This document shows positions 19,270-27,883 of a stretch of DNA of 64,000 bases, piece by piece. This stretch comes from Corallococcus macrosporus. GTDB taxonomy: Bacteria > Myxococcota > Myxococcia > Myxococcales > Myxococcaceae. Positions within the stretch are counted from its first letter, which is position 1. Every line of letters starts with the position of its first letter. The position numbers and the translations under genes were made by a program. The stretch is from the NCBI RefSeq assembly GCF_017302985.1, contig NZ_JAFIMU010000007.1:1612001-1676000 (forward strand), read 5' to 3'. Below the pieces are notes generated by a model. The model saw only the letters and a list, made by a program, of their open reading frames with translations, had not been told where the DNA came from and ran no database searches.

Positions 19270-19283
19270 GGGTCCTCTGGGGG

Positions 19284-20756
19284 TCAGGAGTGGTTGCCCG
19301 GAAAGCGGGCGATGCCGGTGAGCAGCAACTCAGGCGACGGCTGGAACGGCGGCTGGATCTCGATTCCCTGGGAGGTGATGAGGAACTCGCGCAGCGTCGG
19401 GTCGTAGTCCGCGTCGCGCAGCTTGAAGATGGAGAGCAGCCGCCGCAGGCGGCCGTTGAGTTCCAGGTGGCGCATGAACAGCAGGTTCTCCGCCACGCCG
19501 GACAGTCCGGTGCCCAGGGGCACGTCCATGTCCGGCCCGAAGAGGCGCGGCGTCTCCAGCGTGAAGACGGTCGTCACCCCGTGGCGTCGCAGCTCCTGCG
19601 TCAGCGCGGCGAAGAAGGGGCTGATGCGCGCCGGCTCGTTGGTGGTCTCCACCATGGCGCTCAGGCCGTCCACGAACAGGCGCTTCACGCCGCGCTTGCG
19701 CACGTCCTCCAGCATGTTGTGCGCCACCAGGTCCAGGTTGCACTCGGCGGGCATGTTCCACTGGAGCACCAGCCGGCCGTCCTTCACCCCGCTGGCCAGC
19801 GACAGCCCCACGTTGGCGGCCTTGTGCAGCAGCCGGTCCGGCCCCTCGTAGAAGCTCACCATCAGGCCGGGCTCGCCCAGGCGCAGCCCTTCCGCCAGGT
19901 GGCTCGAGCCCAGGATGGTCTTGCCGCAGCCCGGCGGCCCCATCACCAGCGTGGTGGACGCCGCGGCGATGCCCTCCGGAATCATGGCGTCCAGCGTGGG
20001 CACGCCAAAGCGCACCCGCTGCGTGCCCCAGTCCGGAGGCTGCGTGCGGCTGGCCATGGACTCCAGGCGGGGGAACACCTCCAGCCCGGCCTCGGAGATG
20101 CGGAAGTGGTGCGAGCCATTGAGGCTGGCGCTGCCCCGGAACTTGCGCACCTGGATTTCACGCCACGAGCGCATGGCCGCCGTGCGCTCGCGCAGCTCCA
20201 GGATGCCGTCCACCATCGTGTACTCCGGGTGCACGGTGGGGCCCACGCTGCTCGTGAGCAGCAGCGCGGTGAAGCGCGACAGGCCGGCGGACACCTGGAG
20301 CTCGTGGATGAACTTCTTGAAGTCGCGGCTGCTGCCCGCCGCCTCCTGCGCCTGCACCAGCCCGTCCAGCACCAGGATGCCCGCGCCGTGGTTGCGCATC
20401 TCCCGGCGCAAGAGCTCCAGGAGCCCCGGCAGCCCCTGCTCCTCCAGCATGCGGAAGCCGCTGACGTAGTAGATGCGCTGCGGGAGCTGGGAGGCGTCGA
20501 AGAACGCCATGCTCCGCAGGTTCGCCAGCATGCGCGAGTGCGACTCCGCCAGCAGCGTCACGTACAGACAGCGGGTGCCTTGCTGCGCCTGCGAGTAGCA
20601 GAGCTGGTTGGCGAAGATGGTCTTCCCCGCGCCGGGTTCCCCCACGACGATGTAGACGCCTGAGGCCACCAGGCCACCACCCAGGATGGGATCCAGCCCG
20701 GGCACGCCTGTCGCGATTCGCTCGAAGGCGGGAGGGTGCTGCTCGCTAGGGGACAT
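19284..20756 (-). CDS. KaiC-like double-domain RecA-fold ATPase
   Basis: 490 aa with two tandem RecA/KaiC ATPase domains. Domain 1 has Walker A GEPGAGKT (39-46) and Walker B GAGILVLDGL. Domain 2 has GPPGCGKT (about 273-280) and VKRLFVDGLSAMVE. The opening TGVPGLDPILGGGL is the usual KaiC start and recurs as FGVPTLDAMIPEG before domain 2. Cyanobacterial KaiC is an autokinase and ATPase clock; homologues in non-photosynthetic bacteria act in stress or environmental sensing and no kaiA/kaiB is present here. It heads an operon with a receiver and an unknown gene and is divergent from atoE across 82 bp. Whether it autophosphorylates cannot be judged from motifs alone. Confidence 0.92.
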   Translation of the reverse strand: MSPSEQHPPAFERIATGVPGLDPILGGGLVASGVYIVVGEPGAGKTIFANQLCYSQAQQGTRCLYVTLLAESHSRMLANLRSMAFFDASQLPQRIYYVSGFRMLEEQGLPGLLELLRREMRNHGAGILVLDGLVQAQEAAGSSRDFKKFIHELQVSAGLSRFTALLLTSSVGPTVHPEYTMVDGILELRERTAAMRSWREIQVRKFRGSASLNGSHHFRISEAGLEVFPRLESMASRTQPPDWGTQRVRFGVPTLDAMIPEGIAAASTTLVMGPPGCGKTILGSSHLAEGLRLGEPGLMVSFYEGPDRLLHKAANVGLSLASGVKDGRLVLQWNMPAECNLDLVAHNMLEDVRKRGVKRLFVDGLSAMVETTNEPARISPFFAALTQELRRHGVTTVFTLETPRLFGPDMDVPLGTGLSGVAENLLFMRHLELNGRLRRLLSIFKLRDADYDPTLREFLITSQGIEIQPPFQPSPELLLTGIARFPGNHS

Positions 20757-20838
20757 GGCGACCGCTCATACCGTAAAACCCGGGGTGTCGCCCTGGGAGA
20801 TTCATGCCGGGGCCTCCTGACCGCCTGGAGCCCTCACC

Positions 20839-22185
20839 GTGGAAACCCTCGTCCGGTTCGCCGAAGGCCTGGGACGCTTCTCCGCGCGCTTCGTCCCCAG
20901 CGCCTTCGCCATCGCCGTGCTGCTCACCCTGCTCACCATGGCGCTCGCCCTGGGCTGGGTGGGGGCCGCGCCGCCGGTGGTGCTGGACGCGTGGGGCGGC
21001 GGCTTCTGGGAGCTGCTCACCTTCTCCATGCAGATGGCCCTGGTGATGTTCACCGGCTACCTGCTCGCGCTCACCGCGCCCGTCAAGGCGCTGCTGGAGC
21101 GGGTCGCCCGCCTGCCCCAAAGCCCCCGGGGCGCCACCGCGCTGATGGCGGCGGTGTCCATGGCGCTCGCGTACTTCAACTGGGGCCTGTCGCTCGTCGC
21201 CAGCGCCATGCTGGTGCGCTTCATCGCGCGCAGGCGCCCGGACGTGGACTACCGGCTGCTGGTGGCGTGCGCCTACTTCGGGCTGGGCGCCACGTGGCAC
21301 GCGGGCCTGTCCGCCTCCGCCCCGCTGCTGGTCGCGACGCCGGGGCACTTCCTGGAGAAGCAGCTGGGGGTCATCCCCATCGACCGGACGCTGTTCTCCC
21401 CCTTCAACGTGGGGCTCACGCTGGCCGCGGTGGCGCTGCTCACGGGGCTCGCGTGGGCGCTGCACCCGTCCCCCGAGCGCACCGTGCGCGTGGAGCCCGC
21501 GGTGCTGGAGAAGCTGGCGGACTTCGTCCCGCCAGAGAAGCCCCAGGGCCGGTTGAGCCCCGCGGAGTGGCTGGATCACGCGTGGCTGCTCAACGCCATC
21601 TTCGGCGTGCTGGGCCTGGTGTGGTTCGCGCGGCACCTGTGGCTCCACGGCGGCTGGAAGGCGCTGAACCTGAATGTTGTGAACTTCACGTTCCTGACGC
21701 TCGCGGTGCTGCTGCACGGCACGCCCGCCCGGCTGCTCAAGGCGAGCGAGGAGGCCGCCAGCGTGCTGCACGGCATCGTGCTGCAGTTCCCGCTGTACGC
21801 GGGCATCTACGGCATCTTCAAGGCCACGGGGCTCACGGACCGCATCGGGGAGCTCTTCGTGTCGCTGTCCACGCGGGAGACCTTCCCGGCCATCGTGTAC
21901 CTGTACAGCGGCGTGGTGAACTACTTCGTGCCTTCCGGAGGCTCCAAGTGGGCCATCGAGGCGCCCTACCTGCTGGATGCGGCGGGACGGCTGGGCGTGG
22001 CGCCGGAGAAGGTGGTGCTGGCGTACGCCTGGGGGGACATGGCCACCGACCTCATCCAGCCCTTCTGGGCGCTGCCGCTGCTGGCCGTGGCGCGGTTGGA
22101 GTTCAAGGACATCCTTGGCTTCCTCCTGGTGGCCTTCCTCGCGTACCTGCCGCTGGTGACGCTGGGCTTCTTCCTCTTCGGGTAG
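20839..22185 (+). CDS. atoE: short-chain fatty acid transporter (AtoE family)
   Basis: 448 aa, an integral membrane protein with about 11-12 hydrophobic helices. It matches the AtoE/TIGR00366 family of short-chain fatty acid permeases, with the features FVPSAFAIAVLLTLLTMALA, AYFNWGLSLVASAMLVRF, the charged-flanked GATWHAGLSASAPLL and the C-terminal GGSKWAIEAPYLLDAA and AWGDMATDLIQPFWALPLL. GTG 20839 is the natural start. No ato degradation genes (CoA transferase, thiolase) flank it, so it is a stand-alone uptake gene, divergent from the KaiC-like operon. The substrate is presumably butyrate/acetoacetate-like acids by family. Confidence 0.92.
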   Translation: METLVRFAEGLGRFSARFVPSAFAIAVLLTLLTMALALGWVGAAPPVVLDAWGGGFWELLTFSMQMALVMFTGYLLALTAPVKALLERVARLPQSPRGATALMAAVSMALAYFNWGLSLVASAMLVRFIARRRPDVDYRLLVACAYFGLGATWHAGLSASAPLLVATPGHFLEKQLGVIPIDRTLFSPFNVGLTLAAVALLTGLAWALHPSPERTVRVEPAVLEKLADFVPPEKPQGRLSPAEWLDHAWLLNAIFGVLGLVWFARHLWLHGGWKALNLNVVNFTFLTLAVLLHGTPARLLKASEEAASVLHGIVLQFPLYAGIYGIFKATGLTDRIGELFVSLSTRETFPAIVYLYSGVVNYFVPSGGSKWAIEAPYLLDAAGRLGVAPEKVVLAYAWGDMATDLIQPFWALPLLAVARLEFKDILGFLLVAFLAYLPLVTLGFFLFG

Positions 22186-22310
22186 GGCGGCGCGGCATGC
22201 CCGGTTTCCGGGACTCGGGGGCTGACCGGGGGTGTTTCATGGTAGACAGGCACACCAAGGGGCCGGACGTGGGCCGGCTGCCTTCAACATCAACGAGGGG
22301 ACCCCAAGAC

Positions 22311-22814
22311 ATGAAGAGCGTGTTCAACGGAAGCGTGCTGTGCGCGGTGCTGGGTGTGGCGTCGGTCGCGGGAGCGCAGGAGGCGGCGGCCCCGGCGGCG
22401 GAGTCCGTGAAGGCCCCCAGCGCGGACGCGGTGCGCGACACCTGGAACTTCTTCTACAAGGGCCAGGGCCAGGGCCCCGTGCTGGTGGAGGCCAAGCTGT
22501 GCACGGAGGTGGCCAAGGAAGGCCCCAACAAGTTCGAGTGCACCGCCGAGGTGGGCCCCGAGGGCGTCAAGGCGGGCACCTCCGTGATGCTGTGGCAGAG
22601 CTACCTGGTGCCCCAGGGTGACGCCATCGACGACCTCACGGTGCAGGTGAAGCAGGGCAACACCGTGCGCGAGACGAAGGACGTGAAGGTGAAGGGCGAC
22701 GGCTGGCGCGCGCGTCAGTGGACCGGCGTGAAGCTGGCCAAGCCCGGCAGCTGGACCGTGGTGGTGATGCGCGGCGACCAGGTGCTCAAGGAAGTGCCGG
22801 TGAAGGTGCTGTAG
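22311..22814 (+). CDS. small secreted protein of unknown function
   Basis: 167 aa. The signal peptide MKSVFNGSVLCAVLGVASVAGAQE has a likely AGA-Q cleavage site, followed by an Ala/Pro linker (EAAAPAAESVKAPSAD). The mature domain (about 45-165) looks like an all-beta fold (VLVEAKLCTEV, VMLWQSYLVP, WTVVVMRGDQVLKEVPVKVL), possibly Ig-like, with two cysteines (KLCTEV, FECTAEV) that could bond. ATG 22311 has GAGGGG ten bases upstream. A strong T-tailed terminator follows the stop, marking a single-gene transcript. It may bind a periplasmic ligand; no family is recognised. Confidence 0.75.
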   Translation: MKSVFNGSVLCAVLGVASVAGAQEAAAPAAESVKAPSADAVRDTWNFFYKGQGQGPVLVEAKLCTEVAKEGPNKFECTAEVGPEGVKAGTSVMLWQSYLVPQGDAIDDLTVQVKQGNTVRETKDVKVKGDGWRARQWTGVKLAKPGSWTVVVMRGDQVLKEVPVKVL

Positions 22815-22849
22815 TCCTTCCGCCGCGTCCACAATCAAACGCATACATC

Positions 22850-22887
22850 GACGCCCGCCGGGGAGACCCGCGCGGGCGTCTTTCTTT
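22850..22887 (+). terminator. rho-independent terminator
   Basis: GACGCCCGC (22850-22858) pairs perfectly with GCGGGCGTC (22872-22880) and is followed by TTTCTTT. It ends the transcript of the secreted protein gene. Confidence 0.85.
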
Positions 22888-23103
22888 ACCGGCCTCCCTC
22901 CCCCCGGTCGGCAGGAATTACTGGCCGTCAGACAGACACCCCGCCCTTCGGGTCCGCTCTCCGCGTCCTTCCCCGAGGGAACACCTTGTCCTCATCACGT
23001 TGGCCGCGCGCTTGCAGAAGGGTCTGGGCGCGGTTGAAGGGCGGGGGAGTCGGGGTTGGTGGTGCGAGACCGGGACGGGGTGGCGGCGGTGGCGTGGTTT
23101 CGG

Positions 23104-24468
23104 ATGGCGGTGTGCGTGGGGGGGCTCTTCCTCGTGGGGTGCGAGGAAGCCCGAGCTACGGCACCGCGCATCCCGGTGCTCGGCGAGGTGGGTGGACAGG
23201 TCGTGCAGGAGGGCGTGGAGGCCCATGCGTGGTCGCGGACCCTGATGGTGGGGGACCCTCAGGCTCCGCACGCGGTAGTGACCTCCAACGGGGACGTCCT
23301 CGTGGCTGCGACCTATCAAGAGCCCATCGACCTGGGGGCGGGGCCCCTGCCCTTCAATCGCAACGTCGTGGCGCCCCATCTGATGGTGGCGCGGTATTCG
23401 CCGGACGGCACGCTCCAGTGGGCGCGGGGCTGGACGCCGCGGCAGGCGGTGCGGGCCCGCGTGGGCGGCCTGGCGGTGGACGCCTCCGGCCACATCTTCC
23501 TCACAGGACTTTCCGCGGGCTTCACCCGCGACGGCGTCACGCTGCCGGAGGGGCCGTTCCTGGCCCGGCTGGATGGCGGTGGCGCGCTGGACTGGGTTCG
23601 CTCATTGCCGGGACAGGGGGCCGTGGCGGTGAACGGCGTCACGTCCGACCATGAGGGTGGCGCGGTGCTGGTGGGGGACTTCTCCGGCGCGCGCGACCTG
23701 GGCGAGGGTTTGAAGACAGCACCCAATGGCAGACATGCGGGCTTCGCGCTGCGCGTGGGACCGAAGGGTGAGCAGCGCTGGAGCCGCGTGTGGATGCCCT
23801 CGGGCGAGGGCGAGGTCTCCGCGCGCGCGGTGGCGGTGGATGTCTTTGGCGACGTGCACGTGGTGGGCGGCTACGCGGGGTCGGTGTCCTTTGGCGACGC
23901 CACCTTCGTCACCGTGCGCCAGCACACGCCCTTCGTGGTGAAGCTCACGCGCGACGGCGACCACGTCTGGAGCCACGACGTGCGCGGCACGGACGGCACC
24001 GCGGTGTCCGTGGCCGTGGGGGCGGACCGCGTCTTCGTGGGCGGCGGCTTCAGCGGCCGGCTCTACTTCAAGAACACCTTCCACCGCGCGGACTCGCGCG
24101 ACGGCTTCCTGCTGTCCTACGACGCGCGCGGCGGCCAGCAGTGGGCGCGCACCGTCCCCACCGGCGCTCCCCTGGTCACCACCGACGAGGCGGGCCAGGT
24201 GACGGTGGCGGGCGGCCATGACGGCGGGCTGGCCCTGGGCGGGGGGAGCCTGCCTCCCGGGCTGTATGTCGCGAAGCTGCTGCCGGAAGAGGGCACGTCG
24301 CTGTGGGTTCGCGGCTTCGCGAGCCCCGGCACCGTGGCCCAGGCCCGCGCCGTGAGCGTGGACGCGTCCGGCGGCGTGCTCCTGGCCGGCGGCTTCAACC
24401 GGCCCGAGCAGGAGGACGGTCCGACGCGGCGGCTGCAGGACGGCTTCCTCTTCAAGTTCAACCCCTGA
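23104..24468 (+). CDS. lipoprotein with beta-propeller-like repeats
   Basis: About 454 aa from ATG 23104. The signal peptide ends in the lipobox FLVGC (C13). The rest is a run of about 45-65-residue units, each with a pattern like VDxxGxxxxxGxxxG...LARLDGGGALDWVR (for example VDASGHIFLTG, VDVFGDVHVVGGYAG, TTDEAGQVTVAGGHDG), the SBBP-type beta-propeller repeat seen in many myxobacterial surface proteins. It is probably anchored in the outer membrane and ligand-binding. GTG/ATG codons further upstream give a longer frame without gain. It lies 62 bp before the pyrophosphatase, with a hairpin between. No partner is identifiable. Confidence 0.8.
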   Translation: MAVCVGGLFLVGCEEARATAPRIPVLGEVGGQVVQEGVEAHAWSRTLMVGDPQAPHAVVTSNGDVLVAATYQEPIDLGAGPLPFNRNVVAPHLMVARYSPDGTLQWARGWTPRQAVRARVGGLAVDASGHIFLTGLSAGFTRDGVTLPEGPFLARLDGGGALDWVRSLPGQGAVAVNGVTSDHEGGAVLVGDFSGARDLGEGLKTAPNGRHAGFALRVGPKGEQRWSRVWMPSGEGEVSARAVAVDVFGDVHVVGGYAGSVSFGDATFVTVRQHTPFVVKLTRDGDHVWSHDVRGTDGTAVSVAVGADRVFVGGGFSGRLYFKNTFHRADSRDGFLLSYDARGGQQWARTVPTGAPLVTTDEAGQVTVAGGHDGGLALGGGSLPPGLYVAKLLPEEGTSLWVRGFASPGTVAQARAVSVDASGGVLLAGGFNRPEQEDGPTRRLQDGFLFKFNP

Positions 24469-24472
24469 CACG

Positions 24473-24521
24473 CCCCTCCGGCCCGGAGACCATCCCTTCA
24501 CGGGCCGGACTGTGAGAGGGG
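24473..24521 (+). promoter_or_regulatory. leader hairpin that can mask the ribosome site of the pyrophosphatase gene
   Basis: TCCGGCCCG (24477-24485) pairs perfectly with CGGGCCGGA (24501-24509) across a 15-base loop. In addition CCCC (24473-24476) can pair with GGGG in GAGAGGGG (24514-24521), the probable ribosome site of ATG 24531. No T-run follows, so it is more likely a translation-control or read-through structure than a terminator. Confidence 0.35.
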
Positions 24522-24530
24522 TTGCGGCCC

Positions 24531-27038
24531 ATGCCCCTTCCCGGTTCACGGCGGGTTCGTCCCAAGCAGCGTGTCACCGGCATGGCGTGCCGGGTCCTCG
24601 GGCTCCTGGCGTTGTCCGGAGCCACGCCCGCGAGCGCGAGCGAGGCGGACCTCGAGCTCCCCGACTTCCACTCCATCACCTTCATCGCGGGCCTGGACGG
24701 ACGGCAGCTGCTGATGTCCGGCATCGCCGTCTGCGTGCTGGGGCTCGTCTTCGGTGTCCTGCAGTACGCGAGCCTCCAGAAGCGGGAGGTGCACCGGGCG
24801 ATGCTCGAGATCTCCGAGCTCATCTACGAGACGTGCAAGACGTACCTGCTGACGCAGCTGAAGTTCATTGGCGTCCTCTGGGCGCTCATCGCGGCGGTGA
24901 TGGTGGGCTACTTCGGCGTGCTCCAGCGGATGGAGCCCGGCCGGGTGGCCCTCATCCTGTTCGCCAGCCTCGTGGGCATCGCGGGCAGTTGTGGCGTGGC
25001 GTGGTTCGGCATCCGGGTGAACACCTTCGCCAACAGCCGCACCGCGTTCGCGTCGCTGCGCGGCAAGCCCTACCCCACGTATGCCATTCCGCTCCAGGCG
25101 GGCATGTCCATCGGGATGGTGCTCATCAGCACGGAGCTGCTGCTGATGCTGTGCATCCTGCTGTTCATCCCGCCGGACTTCGCGGGCGCGTGTTTCATCG
25201 GCTTCGCCATCGGTGAGTCGCTGGGCGCCTCCGCGCTGCGCATCGCGGGCGGCATCTTCACGAAGATCGCCGACATCGGGTCGGACCTGATGAAGATCGT
25301 CTTCCGCATCAAGGAGGACGACGCGCGCAACCCGGGCGTCATCGCGGACTGCACCGGCGACAACGCGGGCGACAGCGTGGGCCCCTCCGCGGACGGCTTC
25401 GAGACCTACGGCGTCACCGGCGTGGCGCTCATCACGTTCATCCTCCTGGCGGTGGAGCCCCAGTACCGGGTGCAGCTGCTGGTGTGGATCTTCATGATGC
25501 GCATCGTGATGGTGGTGGCGTCGCTGGCGTCGTACGGCATCAACAACGCCCTCCAGTCCGCGCGCTACGGCAACGCGGACCGCATGAACTTCGAGGCGCC
25601 CCTCACCTTCCTGGTGTGGCTGACGTCCGGGGTGTCCGTGGCGCTGACGTTCCTCGTCAGCTACCTGCTCATCCCGGACATCGGCGGGGACGGCACCCTC
25701 TGGGTGAAGCTGTCCGCCATCATCACCTGCGGCACGCTGGCGGGCGCCATCATCCCGGAGGCCATCAAGGTCTTCACCTCCACGGAGAGCCGCCACGTGC
25801 GCGAGGTGGTGACGGCCAGCCGCGAGGGCGGCGCGTCCCTCAACGTCATCTCCGGCCTGGTCGCGGGCAACTTCTCCGCGTACTGGATGGGCCTGGTCAT
25901 CGCGGGGCTGATGGCGCTGGCGTATGGGTTCAGCACCCTGGGCGTGGGCGAGCTGATGATTGCCCCGGCGGTGTTCGCCTTCGGGCTGGTGGCGTTCGGC
26001 TTCCTGGGCATGGGCCCGGTCACCATCGCCGTGGACTCCTACGGCCCGGTGACGGACAACGCGCAGAGCGTCTACGAGCTGTCCCTCATCGAGGAAGTCC
26101 CCGACGTGAAGGAGCAGGTGAGGAAGGACTTCGGCTTCACGCCGGACTTCGACAAGGGCAAGCAGTTCCTGGAGGAGAACGACGGCGCGGGCAACACGTT
26201 CAAGGCCACCGCGAAGCCGGTGCTCATTGGCACGGCGGTGGTGGGCGCCACGACGATGATCTTCTCCATCATCGTGCTGCTGGTGGGCATCACGCGCGCC
26301 CCCAACGGCCAGCAGGTGCTCAACGCGGTCAACGCGCAGAACCTGTCGCTCCTGCACGCGCCCTTCCTGCTGGGCCTCATCACCGGCGGCGCCATCGTCT
26401 ACTGGTTCTCCGGCGCCTCCATGCAGGCGGTGTCCACGGGCGCCTGGCGCGCGGTGGAGTTCATCAAGGCCCACATCCAGTTGGAGGGCGCGCAGAAGGC
26501 CAGCGTGTCGGACTCCAAGAAGGTCGTGGCCATCTGCACCTGGTACGCGCAGAAGGGGATGATCAACATCTTCCTGGTGGTGTTCTTCAGCACGCTCGCG
26601 TTCGCGTGCCTGGAGCCCTACTTCTTCGTGGGCTACCTCATCTCCATCGCTGTCTTCGGGTTGTATCAAGCCGTGTTCATGGCCAACGCCGGCGGCGCCT
26701 GGGACAACGCGAAGAAGCTGGTGGAGACGGAGCTCAAGGCCAAGGGCACGGAGCTGCACGCCGCCACCGTGGTGGGCGACACGGTGGGTGACCCGTTCAA
26801 GGACACCTCGTCCGTCGCGCTCAACCCGGTCATCAAGTTCACCACGCTGTTCGGCCTGCTCGCGGTGGAGCTGTCCGTGGAGCTGGAGGCCGCAGGACAG
26901 GGCACGCTCCTGCGCATCCTGTCCGCGGTGTTCTTCGCCCTGTCCGCGGCGTTCGTCTACCGCAGCTTCTACGGCATGCGCATCCAGCGCGAGGGCCCCA
27001 CGAAGCGGGTGCCCAGCGCGCGGGTGAAACACGCCTGA
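24531..27038 (+). CDS. membrane-bound pyrophosphatase (H+/Na+-PPase family), divergent member
   Basis: About 835 aa with some 16 hydrophobic helices. It hydrolyses PPi and pumps ions across the membrane. The family fingerprint is recognisable but altered: GGIFTKIADIGSDLMKI for the usual GGIYTKAADVGADLVGK, then EDDARNPGVIADCTGDNAG (ends at 280) and GDSVGPSADGFETYG in place of GDCAGMAADLFE. The position deciding K+ dependence is K558 in GNTFKATAK, which in characterised enzymes marks the K+-independent class. The C-terminus has DTVGDPFKDTSSVALNPVIK, the conserved last active-site segment. There is an extra N-terminal signal-like segment (ATPASASEADL). It is divergent from common type I/II enzymes, so the pumped ion is uncertain. 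It ends 9 bp from the convergent gene. Confidence 0.92.
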   Translation: MPLPGSRRVRPKQRVTGMACRVLGLLALSGATPASASEADLELPDFHSITFIAGLDGRQLLMSGIAVCVLGLVFGVLQYASLQKREVHRAMLEISELIYETCKTYLLTQLKFIGVLWALIAAVMVGYFGVLQRMEPGRVALILFASLVGIAGSCGVAWFGIRVNTFANSRTAFASLRGKPYPTYAIPLQAGMSIGMVLISTELLLMLCILLFIPPDFAGACFIGFAIGESLGASALRIAGGIFTKIADIGSDLMKIVFRIKEDDARNPGVIADCTGDNAGDSVGPSADGFETYGVTGVALITFILLAVEPQYRVQLLVWIFMMRIVMVVASLASYGINNALQSARYGNADRMNFEAPLTFLVWLTSGVSVALTFLVSYLLIPDIGGDGTLWVKLSAIITCGTLAGAIIPEAIKVFTSTESRHVREVVTASREGGASLNVISGLVAGNFSAYWMGLVIAGLMALAYGFSTLGVGELMIAPAVFAFGLVAFGFLGMGPVTIAVDSYGPVTDNAQSVYELSLIEEVPDVKEQVRKDFGFTPDFDKGKQFLEENDGAGNTFKATAKPVLIGTAVVGATTMIFSIIVLLVGITRAPNGQQVLNAVNAQNLSLLHAPFLLGLITGGAIVYWFSGASMQAVSTGAWRAVEFIKAHIQLEGAQKASVSDSKKVVAICTWYAQKGMINIFLVVFFSTLAFACLEPYFFVGYLISIAVFGLYQAVFMANAGGAWDNAKKLVETELKAKGTELHAATVVGDTVGDPFKDTSSVALNPVIKFTTLFGLLAVELSVELEAAGQGTLLRILSAVFFALSAAFVYRSFYGMRIQREGPTKRVPSARVKHA

Positions 27039-27047
27039 GACAACGGC

Positions 27048-27602
27048 TCAGGCCCCGATGCCCTCGGGGTCCGTGGCCAGCTCCCCGCCCAGGTGCATGC
27101 CCGTCTGGCAGCGGTAGTCCGTCACCAGCGACGCGGCCAGCACCTTCACGCCCAGCAGCACGTGCAGCGCGGCCGCCACCGGCGAGCGCTTCGCGTACCC
27201 CAGCACGAAGGGCGCCAGCACCGCGCCCAGGCCGTAGGCGTAGTCCGCGATTTCATGCGCCTCGATGGGGATGAGCTTCGTGAGGCTCAGCCGGTAGTCC
27301 GTGAAGAGCGACACGCCCAGCGCGGCGCCGCCCAGGGCCCAGCCGGCCGCCTTCGCCGCGCGGTCACCGGACGCGTTCCCCACCGCCACCAGCGCCGCCC
27401 CACCCACGTAGTCCAGCACCGAGTGGATGTCCTGCGGCACCCAACGGCGCAGCGGCAGCCGGCCGAACAGGGGACGCGACAGGATGCCCGCCGCCGCGCT
27501 GTGGTCGCGCATGCGGCGCCACTCGCGGCGCACGGCGCCCTCCGAGCGCGGGGGGACAGGGGGCAGCACTGGCGCGGGCTCCAGGCCTCGGACCTCGTAC
27601 AT
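27048..27602 (-). CDS. small membrane protein of unknown function
   Basis: 184 aa from ATG 27602, preceded by GGAGAGGAG; upstream in-frame codons code low-information sequence. A basic N-terminal part (about 1-60, RREWRRMRDHSAAAG) is followed by four likely membrane helices. The motif WVPQDIHSVLDYVGGAALVAVG, then FTDYRLSLTKLIPIEAHEIADY and a final SLVTDYRCQTGMHLGGE, repeats a TDYRx(S/C) element twice, suggesting an internal duplication or a conserved ion/lipid site. This resembles hypothetical membrane proteins of soil bacteria; no function is known. It is convergent with the pyrophosphatase. Confidence 0.7.
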   Translation of the reverse strand: MYEVRGLEPAPVLPPVPPRSEGAVRREWRRMRDHSAAAGILSRPLFGRLPLRRWVPQDIHSVLDYVGGAALVAVGNASGDRAAKAAGWALGGAALGVSLFTDYRLSLTKLIPIEAHEIADYAYGLGAVLAPFVLGYAKRSPVAAALHVLLGVKVLAASLVTDYRCQTGMHLGGELATDPEGIGA

Positions 27603-27832
27603 GACGTGACTCCTCTCCTGGCCGTCGTGGCCTTGTCCGGAACGGTAGCCACGCCTCCAGGCCCGGGCGCCGGGCCTGCCCCTCCCCCTTGCCCGCCTGC
27701 CTGCGACCACATGGGTAGGAAGCCTGACCACCCATTGAACTGTTGGCTGCCGGGCAAGGGGGCTTCCACCCACCCTGCCCCGCCGGGCAGACTTGTCTCC
27801 GCACTCAGGCCCTCACATTTCGAGAGGGCGGG

Positions 27833-27864
27833 CCGCCTTCGGGCGGTGGGTGCCGCGCCCCACC
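27833..27864 (+). promoter_or_regulatory. alternative hairpins in the cold-shock leader
   Basis: CCGCC-TTCG-GGCGG (27833-27846) is a UUCG-capped hairpin. The next element GGTGGG (27845-27850) pairs with CCCACC (27859-27864) and shares two bases with it, so the two helices compete. The second ends 6 bases before the GAGAAG ribosome site of the cold-shock gene. This fits a temperature-dependent leader such as that of cspA mRNA, but the fold has not been computed. Confidence 0.4.
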
Positions 27865-27883
27865 AACAAAGAGAAGACGATTC

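Noticed and set aside
19284-20756. True circadian clock locus
   Set aside because: No kaiA or kaiB nearby, and the two-domain KaiC fold alone is widespread in non-clock roles.
24546-27032. A minus-strand open frame of about 830 codons over the pyrophosphatase
   Set aside because: Antisense shadow; His/Glu/Gln/Arg-rich composition and no motif, whereas the plus strand has the full enzyme.
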